From assembly GCA_944376035.1 (NCBI GenBank), contig CALWBJ010000086.1, positions 1 to 8,524 of the forward strand: DNA of 8,524 bases, written 5' to 3'. Source of the stretch: an uncultured Clostridia bacterium. Its GTDB lineage: Bacteria > Bacillota > Clostridia > Christensenellales > Borkfalkiaceae. This document shows positions 1 through 5,939 of the stretch, one piece after another. Each line of letters begins with the position of its first letter. Within the stretch, counting starts at the first letter, position 1. The position numbers and the translations under genes were made by a program. The notes below the pieces were generated by a model. The model worked only from the letters and a program-made list of their open reading frames with translations. It had not been told where the DNA came from and searched no databases.

Positions 1-320
1 AAAAAGATTTATTGCTTAATAAGCCGATTGACGAGGTCGTTATGCATTATGCGGTCAATACTCTTAAATCCGGGCTTGACGGCGTGGTTTGTTCGCCGCT
101 CGAATCGGGAAAGGTGCATGAGGTTTGCGGCAAAAACTTTTTGACGGTAACCCCGGGCGTAAGATTCTCGGGCGGAGACGCGGGAGACCAGAAAAGAATA
201 ACCACTCCCGCAAGAGCAAAAGAACTCGGCTCCGATTATATAGTGGTCGGCCGTCCCATTACCGCGGCTGATGACCCTAAAGCGGCGTATGAACTTTGTG
301 TTAAGGAGTTTGTAGGTTAA
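1..320 (+). CDS. pyrF: Orotidine 5'-phosphate decarboxylase, C-terminal part (5' end outside window)
   Basis: PyrF decarboxylates OMP to UMP, the last step of de novo pyrimidine synthesis, in the cytoplasm. Only the last 106 residues or so are in the window. The reading frame is open to the left edge (first full codon at position 3), so the true start lies upstream and the TTG at 12 is internal. The family signature is clear: TPGVR (about nt 150-164) followed by GDAGDQKRITTP, then GSDYIVVGRPIT (GRPIT at nt 249-263), which forms the phosphate-binding end of the TIM barrel. The stop is TAA at 318-320. pyrE follows after 103 nt in the same direction, the usual pyrF-pyrE order of Firmicutes. Nothing suggests a broken gene. 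Confidence 0.96.
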   Translation, partial: KDLLLNKPIDEVVMHYAVNTLKSGLDGVVCSPLESGKVHEVCGKNFLTVTPGVRFSGGDAGDQKRITTPARAKELGSDYIVVGRPITAADDPKAAYELCVKEFVG

Positions 321-423
321 AAAACTCTGCAAGTAAGATAAATAAGAGAAAGTAAGCCTTGTCAGATATTATCATTAAATAAGATTATTTAGAAAAGTAT
401 TAAAATTCTTGAATGGAGAAATT

Positions 424-1080
424 ATGAAAAATACATCAGAAATTATTGCGAGCGGACTGTTAGATATAAAGGCGGTATTTTTCCGTCCGGAAGAACCTTT
501 TACATGGGCAAGCGGAATAAAAAGCCCGGTTTATTGCGATAACAGACTTATTCTCACGGCGCCCGAAGTTCGTCTGCAGGTTGAAACGGCGATAGCCGAT
601 ACCGTAAAAGAAAATTATCCTGAAGCGGAAGCGCTTTTCGGGACTTCTACCGCAGGAATAGCGCATGCGGCGATAGCGGCGCATATACTTGGAATGCCTA
701 TGGGATATGTGCGCTCGGGCGCAAAGGACCACGGCAGACAGAACCGAATCGAAGGAAAACTCAATAAAGGCGAAAAGGTAGTTGTGATTGAAGACCTTAT
801 TTCCACGGGCGGAAGCGTCATAGAAGTAGTAGACGCGTTGAGAGAGGAAGGCGCGGAAGTTTTAGGAATAGTCAGTATATTTACTTACGGAATGAAGAAG
901 GGGATAGAACGCTTGCAAGAAGCGGGAGTAAAAAATATTTCTCTTACCGATTTTGACGTTATTTCAAAAATCGCCGCGGAAAAAGGTTACATAAAAGACG
1001 AGGACGTGGCAAGGCTTTTGGCGTTCAGGGACAACCCCTCCGACGAAAGTTGGATAGGAAAGAACGATACGGCAAAATAG
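424..1080 (+). CDS. pyrE: Orotate phosphoribosyltransferase
   Basis: PyrE joins orotate and PRPP to give OMP, the step before PyrF. The protein is 218 aa, normal for the family. The ATG at 424 is chosen because GGAGAA (415-420) sits just before it; a TTG at 409 in the same frame lies upstream of that site and has no site of its own. The PRPP-binding loop is residues 119-131 (VVVIEDLISTGGS, acidic pair E123-D124). The mobile catalytic loop is YVRSGAKDHG, with R97, K101 and H103 at the expected places. FTWASGIKSPVYCDNR near the N terminus is typical of PyrE. The Ser after R97, where E. coli has Lys, also occurs in Bacillus-type enzymes. Co-transcription with pyrF is likely; a TTGTCA at 359-364 has no convincing -10 partner. 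Confidence 0.97.
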   Translation: MKNTSEIIASGLLDIKAVFFRPEEPFTWASGIKSPVYCDNRLILTAPEVRLQVETAIADTVKENYPEAEALFGTSTAGIAHAAIAAHILGMPMGYVRSGAKDHGRQNRIEGKLNKGEKVVVIEDLISTGGSVIEVVDALREEGAEVLGIVSIFTYGMKKGIERLQEAGVKNISLTDFDVISKIAAEKGYIKDEDVARLLAFRDNPSDESWIGKNDTAK

Positions 1081-1186
1081 TGATAATTCTCTATAATAGT
1101 TTTTGTTAAAAATTTACCGAAATTTCAGATTAAGTACAGAAAGACATTTATAAAGAAATATAATATTCAGAATTTCAAGGAGCGAT

Positions 1187-2275
1187 ATGAGAAGTCTGAT
1201 TGATATAACAGATCTTACGGTAGAAGAAACCGAAGAATTATTGAATACGGCAAGCGATATTATAGAAAATCCTGAAAAATACAGCGAGGCTTGTAAGGGT
1301 AAAAAACTTGCGACGTTGTTTTTCGAACCGTCAGCCAGATCCAGGCTCAGTTTTGAAGCGGCAATGATAGAACTCGGCGGCAGCGTGATAGGCGTTTCGT
1401 CCGCGGAAAACTGTTCGGCGTCAAAAGGCGAGAGCGTGGCTGATACGGCAAAGGTATTAAGTTGTTATGCGGACATAATAGCCATGAGACATCCGAAAGA
1501 AGGCGCGCCGCTTGTCGCTGCGCTAAATGCAAGTATTCCCGTTATAAACGCCGGCGACGGCGGGCATAAACATCCTACTCAGACACTCGCCGACCTTCTC
1601 ACCATAAAGAGAGAAAAAGGAAGACTTAATAATCTGACTGTAGGATTTTGCGGAGACCTTAAATACGGCAGAACGGTACATTCTCTTATAGCCGCTCTTT
1701 CGAGATATACAGGGATTAAGTTAGTGCTTATTTCTCCGACGGAGTTAAAAATCCCCACTTATGTTAAAAAGGATTTTATCGAAAGATGCAATATGGAATA
1801 TGTAGAGACGACCGATCTGGAAGGCTCTCTCGGTTCTCTTGACGTTCTTTATATGACAAGGATTCAGCAGGAAAGATTTTCTGACAGAGCAGAATATGAA
1901 AGACTTAAAGACGTATATATTCTGACCGAGGAAAAAATGAAAAAGGCGAAAAGCGACATGATTGTCATGCATCCGCTTCCCAGGGTTAACGAAATAAGCG
2001 TAGGCGTTGACAACGACAGCCGCGCATGTTATTTCAAACAGGTATATAACGGTAAGATAATGAGAATGGCACTCATTCTGAAACTTTTAAAAGAGGCGGA
2101 GGATAAGGCACCTTATAAAGCAGAAGGAAATAAATATGAAGGATACAGATGTGTCAACCCCCGTTGTATAACGTCTGTCGAACAGGAATTAGAGCACAGA
2201 TTTGCTCCTTCTAAAAACGGCGGAGAAGTTCTGCGCTGTATATACTGCGACAAAAAAGCAGTGAAAAAAGACTGA
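1187..2275 (+). CDS. pyrB: Aspartate carbamoyltransferase catalytic chain with fused PyrI-type zinc domain
   Basis: PyrB condenses carbamoyl phosphate with aspartate, the committed step of pyrimidine synthesis. The 362-aa product starts at ATG 1187, preceded by AAGGAG (1177-1182). Residues 1-302 are a full catalytic chain: FFEPSARSR (S49, R51, S52), SASKGES with K80, MRHP with R101, HPTQ (H129, Q132), YGRTVHS with R162, YMTRIQ (R225, Q227) and HPLPR (262-266). The second residue of the phosphate loop, Thr53 in E. coli, is Ala50 here. After a charged linker (about 303-319) comes a zinc knuckle, C322-x4-C327-x23-C351-x2-C354. This is exactly the spacing of the E. coli PyrI zinc site (C109, C114, C138, C141). 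The roughly 100-residue nucleotide-binding domain of PyrI is absent, and no separate pyrI is in the window. A TATAAT lies at 1159-1164 but lacks a good -35, so an internal promoter is only possible. Confidence 0.96.
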   Translation: MRSLIDITDLTVEETEELLNTASDIIENPEKYSEACKGKKLATLFFEPSARSRLSFEAAMIELGGSVIGVSSAENCSASKGESVADTAKVLSCYADIIAMRHPKEGAPLVAALNASIPVINAGDGGHKHPTQTLADLLTIKREKGRLNNLTVGFCGDLKYGRTVHSLIAALSRYTGIKLVLISPTELKIPTYVKKDFIERCNMEYVETTDLEGSLGSLDVLYMTRIQQERFSDRAEYERLKDVYILTEEKMKKAKSDMIVMHPLPRVNEISVGVDNDSRACYFKQVYNGKIMRMALILKLLKEAEDKAPYKAEGNKYEGYRCVNPRCITSVEQELEHRFAPSKNGGEVLRCIYCDKKAVKKD

Positions 2276-2286
2276 TTAAAAGAACG

Positions 2287-2319
2287 TTTACTCCATTTTA
2301 ATATTCGGTTAATATTGGG
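2287..2319 (+). promoter_or_regulatory. Three tandem TTWAYW-like hexamers at 11-bp period upstream of the HAD gene
   Basis: TTTACT (2287), TTAATA (2298) and TTAATA (2309) are each separated by 5 bp. The last two 11-mers (2298-2308 and 2309-2319) differ at one base. Direct repeats on one face of the helix are the binding pattern of OmpR/PhoB-class regulators; Bacillus PhoP boxes, for example, are TTAACA-like hexamers spaced 11 bp. The site is 48 bp before the start of the HAD gene. The DNA is AT-rich, so chance is possible, and no clear promoter is visible next to it. Confidence 0.3.
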
Positions 2320-2366
2320 GGTAAATTAAAAAAACTGCAAAGCAAAAAAAGTTTTAAGGGTGAAAA

Positions 2367-3236
2367 ATGGAAAAGCGACCTGTTCTCGCGATATGCTATG
2401 ACTTTGACAAGACGCTCACGCCTTTCGATATGCAGGCGCAGGGATTTATACAGTCAATAGGCTGGGACGTTAAAAAATTCTGGGAAGAGACAAACGAACT
2501 TGCAAATAAGAACGACATGGACGCAAACCTTGCGTATATGTTTAAAATGGTGCAGGAAGCGGAAGGGCAGCATATTTTCAATAAGAAAATGCTGATGGAG
2601 TACGGGAGCAGGGTAAAACTGTTTCCCGGTGCCTGCGAATGGTTTGAAAAAATCAATATTTTCGGAGAGAATGCAGGAGTTGTTGTCGAGCATTATATCA
2701 TATCTTCGGGATTAAAAGAAATGATAGAGGGCACGGAAATCGCCAAAAAAGGTGTTTTTAAAAAAATTTACGCAAGTTCTTTTTATTATAACGAAAAGGG
2801 TGTAGCGGTATGGCCGGCACAGGCAATAAATTATACCAATAAGACGCAGTTTCTTTTCAGAATAGAAAAGGGAGTAACGGAAATTAACGACCGCAGGGTA
2901 AACGACCATTTCGGAGAAGAAGAACTGCGCGTTCCTTTCAGAAATATGGTGTATATAGGAGACAGTGAAACAGATATACCGTGTATGAAACTTGTAAATT
3001 CTTACGGAGGACATTCGATAGGAATATACAATCCCGAAACCGCAGATAAGAGCAATGTATTAAAAATGCTCCGCGATAACAGGATAAGATATTTTGCGCC
3101 CGCCGATTATAGGGAAGGAAGCGTTCTCTTCGGACTTTTAAAGGATATAATAGTAAAGACCGCGGCATACGAAAAACTTGAAAGTTTTCATCAGAATAAC
3201 GTTAAAGAAACCTTTGAAAATAAGATACGGAAGTAA
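2367..3236 (+). CDS. HAD-superfamily phosphatase, substrate unknown
   Basis: A 289-aa cytoplasmic hydrolase of the haloacid dehalogenase superfamily, starting at ATG 2367 behind AAGGGTGA (2356-2363). Motif I is YDFDKTLT, with nucleophile D12 and acid/base D14. Motif II is the Ser in IISSG (113-115). K159 in TNKTQFLF is the likely motif III lysine. Motif IV is GDSETD (198-203), whose acids bind Mg2+. About 100 residues between motifs I and II would form a C1-type cap, as in phosphoserine phosphatase and related enzymes. No signal peptide or membrane segment is seen. It lies 91 nt after pyrB in the same direction and before a terminator, so it could be the last gene of the pyrimidine operon, perhaps acting on a nucleotide or sugar phosphate. 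That role is inference; the sequence does not identify the substrate. Confidence 0.88.
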   Translation: MEKRPVLAICYDFDKTLTPFDMQAQGFIQSIGWDVKKFWEETNELANKNDMDANLAYMFKMVQEAEGQHIFNKKMLMEYGSRVKLFPGACEWFEKINIFGENAGVVVEHYIISSGLKEMIEGTEIAKKGVFKKIYASSFYYNEKGVAVWPAQAINYTNKTQFLFRIEKGVTEINDRRVNDHFGEEELRVPFRNMVYIGDSETDIPCMKLVNSYGGHSIGIYNPETADKSNVLKMLRDNRIRYFAPADYREGSVLFGLLKDIIVKTAAYEKLESFHQNNVKETFENKIRK

Positions 3237-3300
3237 AAGTAAAGCGACTGAAAATCTTTTAAAAAATATAAAAATATTTATTTAACATCAAACTTTAACT

Positions 3301-3331
3301 TCTAAATTGAAATTGCAAATTTTAATTTAGA
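3301..3331. other. AT-rich hairpin next to the operon-end terminator
   Basis: Arms 3301-3314 and 3318-3331 pair over 14 bp (one G-T wobble at 3309/3323) around a GCA loop. It stands 11 bp before the stronger GC-rich hairpin at 3343-3376. Such an AT-rich stem is weaker than its length suggests. It may be part of a compound terminator or a 3'-end processing or stability element for either convergent transcript. Confidence 0.45.
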
Positions 3332-3342
3332 AAAGAAATAAA

Positions 3343-3376
3343 CCCTTCGCCTGCCGATAAATCGGCAGGCGAAGGG
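3343..3376. terminator. Rho-independent terminator, probably bidirectional, between convergent operons
   Basis: Arms 3343-3358 and 3361-3376 are perfectly complementary over 16 nt, with the bases closest to the turn forming the loop. On the minus strand the hairpin is followed by a T-rich run (complement of 3331-3342), good for ending the kinase transcript, whose stop is 134 nt upstream. On the plus strand it is followed by only CTTT, so termination of the HAD/pyr transcript would depend more on the very stable stem. Confidence 0.85.
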
Positions 3377-3509
3377 CTTTAAACGAGTTCGCATATTTAA
3401 AATGTGAGTAATATTTTTTATACAGATATATATAAAATAAAATTTGTTACAAAAATATTAAAGATTCAAAACTTGGTATTTGCAAATATATTATATAAAA
3501 AAAGTAAAT

Positions 3510-4673
3510 TTATAACTGTGCGGGCATAGTAACGGTAATCTTCATTGATTCGCCTAATTTAGACTGAGCGTTAATTTTCCACTTATTGTTGTCCGCAATA
3601 CTTTTTGCTATGGAAAGACCGAGACCGCTTCCGCCCGATTCTCTTGAACGTGATTTGTCTCCACGGTAGAATCTTTCAAAAATCTTATCCGATTTATCAT
3701 CGGGAATATCACTTCCGGTATTAAAAACTGTAAGATATACTTTGTTATTTTCCCTGTAAACCGAAACTTTGATTTCGCCGTTTGCGTAAGAATGTTTTAT
3801 AGCATTATCAATAAGTATGCTGGTGATTTTCTTAACGTTCTGCCTGTCTGCGACGGCTTTGATGTCAGGTTTTATATCGAGAGTAAGCGTTTTGTTTTTT
3901 TCAAAAGCAACAGCGTCGAAGGGGAGAGCGGTGTCGAGCACTAACTGAGAAACGTCACAAGGCTCTTCGCTTATAATTGCTTTTCTCTCATCGAGTTTTG
4001 CAAGCGTAAGCATATCCGAAACAAGAGTATCCATTCTTTCGGTCTGTGATTTTATATTATCAAGCCATTGACTGTCGCAGGTCTGTTTAAGTACGTCGGC
4101 ATTTGCGGAAATAATGGTAAGCGGAGTTTTCAGTTCATGACTGGCGTCGGAAATAAACCTTTTTTGCTTTTCGAGAGTTTCTTTAATGGGTTCAAAAACT
4201 TTAAATGATAAAAGATAGACAACTACAAAAAGGGAAAAGAAGACGGATAACAGGGCAAAAAGAATTTTAAGAGTGTTTGAATTATACATGTTTATGTCTT
4301 CGGTCATGTCGGCGGCTACAAAGATTTTTCCGCCGTTAACGTCGTAAAACTTAAAAAAGTAATTACCTACGTTGCCCATTCCTTTGCCCACGGGGTTATA
4401 GCCGTTGGCTTTTGCAGTTTCAAGTATTTTAAGTGCATCTGATTCTGTTTCGGGACTGCTGCAAATATAATTATTTTCAATAATAATTTTGTCGACCTGG
4501 AACATATCCGAATTATGAAGGAAAGTTTCAAAGGCGTCGTCGAGTACGTTTGAAGTATGCGAATAAACGGCATTTCTGAGTAAAAGCCTTGCGCATGCGA
4601 ACATAGCCGACAGAACCAAAAAAACGATGGCCATTGTTATCGTTACAAAAATTATCTGTGCTTTCCTAATCAT
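3510..4673 (-). CDS. Sensor histidine kinase, HAMP-less (CiaH-like layout)
   Basis: A membrane sensor kinase that should phosphorylate the regulator encoded just before it. The ATG at 4673 is preferred: GGTGA precedes it at suitable distance and it overlaps the regulator stop by 8 nt (ATGATTAG), implying translational coupling. A GTG at 4682 would add three residues but has no ribosome-binding site. In the 387-aa form, membrane segments lie at about 8-31 and 135-157, leaving an outside loop of about 100 residues. The H-box follows directly as FISDASHELKTP, with phospho-acceptor H179 and no HAMP linker. The ATPase domain has the N-box around N290 (IDNAIKHS), NTG (318-320) in place of the usual DxG, FERFYRGDKSRSRESGG, and GLGL (350-353). 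This layout resembles streptococcal CiaH. The signal sensed cannot be read from the sequence. Confidence 0.93.
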   Translation of the reverse strand: MIRKAQIIFVTITMAIVFLVLSAMFACARLLLRNAVYSHTSNVLDDAFETFLHNSDMFQVDKIIIENNYICSSPETESDALKILETAKANGYNPVGKGMGNVGNYFFKFYDVNGGKIFVAADMTEDINMYNSNTLKILFALLSVFFSLFVVVYLLSFKVFEPIKETLEKQKRFISDASHELKTPLTIISANADVLKQTCDSQWLDNIKSQTERMDTLVSDMLTLAKLDERKAIISEEPCDVSQLVLDTALPFDAVAFEKNKTLTLDIKPDIKAVADRQNVKKITSILIDNAIKHSYANGEIKVSVYRENNKVYLTVFNTGSDIPDDKSDKIFERFYRGDKSRSRESGGSGLGLSIAKSIADNNKWKINAQSKLGESMKITVTMPAQL

Positions 4674-5343
4674 TTTTTTCACCGAGGGTATAGCCGATTC
4701 CGCGTATGGATTTGATTTCGGTTTTAGAGCCTATAGCGGCAAATTTCTTTCGTAAAAAAGAAATGTAAACTTCAATTGTATTATATTCGGCGTCGGTATC
4801 GAAACCCCAGATTTTTTCTATAAATTTTTCTTTATCAATACTTTTACCCTTGTTGAGAATAAGCATTTCGAGAATCTGAAATTCTTTTTTACCGAGGGTA
4901 ATTTTATGCCCGTTTCTGCCAAGTTCGAAAGTATTGCGGTCAAGTTTGATGTCACCGTATTCAAGTACGTCTCCGGTAAACTCCGATTTGCGACGGGAAA
5001 GGGCACGTATTCTTGCTAAAAGTTCGTCGGTACTGAAAGGTTTTGTGAGATAATCGTCAGCCCCGAGATTCAGTCCGTCAATCTTATCGCTTATTTCGGA
5101 TTTTGCGGATAACATAAGTATAGGGACGGACACTTTACGGCTTCTTAAAATTTTTAAAACTTCAAGTCCGTTTATTTTAGGCATCATAATATCGAGGATA
5201 ATAAGATCGTATATCCCCGTTAAAGCCATATCAAGACCTTCTTCGCCGTTGTAAGCGCAGTCTACCGAATATTTGTTTTGTTTCAAAATTGCGGCGAGAG
5301 CGGTGGTAAGTTGCTTCTCGTCATCTACAAGCAGAATATTCAT
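4666..5343 (-). CDS. OmpR-family response regulator (CiaR-like)
   Basis: A 225-aa DNA-binding regulator, partner of the overlapping kinase gene downstream. The receiver domain (about 1-115) has the acidic pair D7-D8, phospho-acceptor D51 in LIILDIMMP, S79 at the Thr/Ser switch position and K101 in DDYLTKPF. The C-terminal winged helix (about 128-222) contains LGKKEFQILEML, a WGFDTDAEYNTIEVYISFLRKKF recognition region and SIRGIGYTL, all typical of OmpR/PhoB-type domains. The stretch WGFD...EVY is also reminiscent of CiaR. The start MNILLVDDE is canonical, yet no Shine-Dalgarno sequence precedes it. An extended -10 (TGATAGAAT) ends 6 nt before the ATG, so the mRNA may be leaderless. A direct-repeat operator upstream suggests autoregulation. 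Confidence 0.95.
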   Translation of the reverse strand: MNILLVDDEKQLTTALAAILKQNKYSVDCAYNGEEGLDMALTGIYDLIILDIMMPKINGLEVLKILRSRKVSVPILMLSAKSEISDKIDGLNLGADDYLTKPFSTDELLARIRALSRRKSEFTGDVLEYGDIKLDRNTFELGRNGHKITLGKKEFQILEMLILNKGKSIDKEKFIEKIWGFDTDAEYNTIEVYISFLRKKFAAIGSKTEIKSIRGIGYTLGEKND

Positions 5344-5349
5344 ATTAGC

Positions 5350-5383
5350 ATTCTATCATATAATTGTTGAAATTACCTTAAAA
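5350..5383 (-). promoter_or_regulatory. Response-regulator promoter: 11-bp-period operator plus extended -10
   Basis: Read on the minus strand, 5383-5366 is TTTTAAGGTAATTTCAAC, two half-sites at an 11-bp period. Ten bp further comes TAGAAT (5355-5350), preceded by TG at the extended -10 position. No good -35 exists, and the operator occupies that place, as expected for an activator-dependent promoter. The element at 5732-5749 before the candidate small RNA matches at 15 of 18 bases and has the same 10-bp distance to its -10. Transcription would start at or next to the A of the ATG at 5343. Confidence 0.6.
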
Positions 5384-5384
5384 T

Positions 5385-5412
5385 TTACAATAAAATTTAA
5401 AATAATTTACAA
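5385..5412. repeat. TTACAA / TTTAAA / TTACAA hexamers at 11-bp period
   Basis: On the plus strand TTACAA (5385), TTTAAA (5396) and TTACAA (5407) are spaced exactly 11 bp apart, and the 9-mer AATTTACAA occurs twice, 22 bp apart. The repeats lie just upstream of the regulator's main operator and could be extra weak binding sites. The region is nearly all A and T, so this could be chance. Confidence 0.3.
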
Positions 5413-5731
5413 AAGTTATCTAAAATAAATATATAAAAATAATATGCAAAGAGACGCCTTGCTAAAAAATGACTTTAATTTAAAATAAATGAATGCAAGT
5501 ACTATAAGCATTGAAAAATTTTATAAAAAAAGTTGATTTAATACTTAATAAATTTAAAACATTTATTAAGTTTTCTTAAAAAAATGAAAATTATCAATGG
5601 TCTTTTTTAAAGGGATTTTTATATAATTTTATAATTTGCGAAGTCTGAAAAAGTCTTATAATTACTAATGATTTTATCTATCTTAAATAAAATAAAAACC
5701 AAAAGGAAAAAAATTCCGAAATTTTTTTATT
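5413..5731. other. AT-rich non-coding stretch
   Basis: No convincing gene on either strand. Two tiny frames (ATG 5444, 14 codons; ATG 5489, 15 codons) have no ribosome-binding site. One structure stands out: arms 5544-5553 and 5561-5570 are a perfect 10-bp inverted repeat with a 7-nt loop, followed by TTTTCTT on the plus strand. It is made almost only of A-T pairs and would be a weak terminator at best. AAGTCT is repeated in 5640-5656 (10-bp period), with no evident meaning. Confidence 0.5.
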
Positions 5732-5765
5732 TTTCAAGGTACTTTCAAGTTTGGCTTGTTATTAT
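5732..5765 (+). promoter_or_regulatory. Promoter of the candidate small RNA: TTTCAAG direct repeat plus extended -10
   Basis: TTTCAAGGTACTTTCAAG (5732-5749) holds two identical 7-mers at an 11-bp period. Ten bp later comes TATTAT (5760-5765), with TG at 5757-5758 giving an extended -10. There is no -35 consensus. Sequence and spacing match the regulator's own promoter (15 of 18 bases, same 10-bp gap). The form also resembles the streptococcal CiaR box TTTAAG-N5-TTTAAG. The predicted start is near 5772. Confidence 0.6.
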
Positions 5766-5771
5766 ATAGGC

Positions 5772-5875
5772 GTAAAGCGAACATAAAGTTTCGTTTTACA
5801 TAACATAACCCACACTCTCAATAAACTTTTTCCTAAGGCGAAGCGTCCGATTTAACGATCGGGCGTTTTGCTTTT
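5772..5875 (+). ncRNA. Candidate regulatory small RNA, about 104 nt, csRNA-like layout
   Basis: Predicted transcript between the extended -10 at 5760-5765 and the terminator at 5835-5875. It has three parts. The first is a 5' hairpin beginning at the predicted first base (arms 5772-5781 and 5790-5799, 10 bp with one G-U, 8-nt loop). The second is a linker, 5800-5834, with no G among 35 bases, hence single-stranded; it contains a CAU and the pyrimidine run CUUUUUCCU, complementary to purine-rich ribosome-binding sites. The third is the terminator hairpin. No ATG or GTG start is present in 5772-5875, so it is not a coding leader. Streptococcal csRNAs have the same order: hairpin, linker pairing with SD/AUG, terminator. 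I do not recognise it as a named RNA family. Targets are unknown. Confidence 0.6.
5835..5875 (+). terminator. Rho-independent terminator of the candidate small RNA
   Basis: Arms 5835-5851 and 5858-5874 can pair over 17 bp (four G-U or G-T wobbles) around a 6-nt loop, with a solid core at 5844-5851/5858-5865. The 3' side carries TTTT, GC, TTTT and then further T-rich sequence on the plus strand. The minus-strand flank is less T-rich, so the plus direction is favoured. Confidence 0.75.
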
Positions 5876-5939
5876 AAATTTTTTAAAATAATATCAGAAT
5901 GTAATAATAAAAATTTTAAAATGTAGAAAAACAATAATA

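Noticed and set aside
321..423. PyrR-type attenuator or other leader structure before pyrE
   Set aside because: No stable hairpin with a T-run and no PyrR-binding loop could be found; the gap is simply AT-rich.
409..423. TTG at 409 as the start of pyrE
   Set aside because: The GGAGAA site at 415-420 lies inside that extension and is correctly placed for the ATG at 424.
4674..4682. GTG at 4682 as the start of the sensor kinase
   Set aside because: It has no ribosome-binding site, while the ATG at 4673 has GGTGA before it. The difference is only three residues, so this stays slightly open.
5444..5536. Two short frames (ATG 5444 and ATG 5489) as small genes or the remnant of a decayed gene
   Set aside because: They have 14 and 15 codons, no ribosome-binding sites and no recognisable protein sequence.
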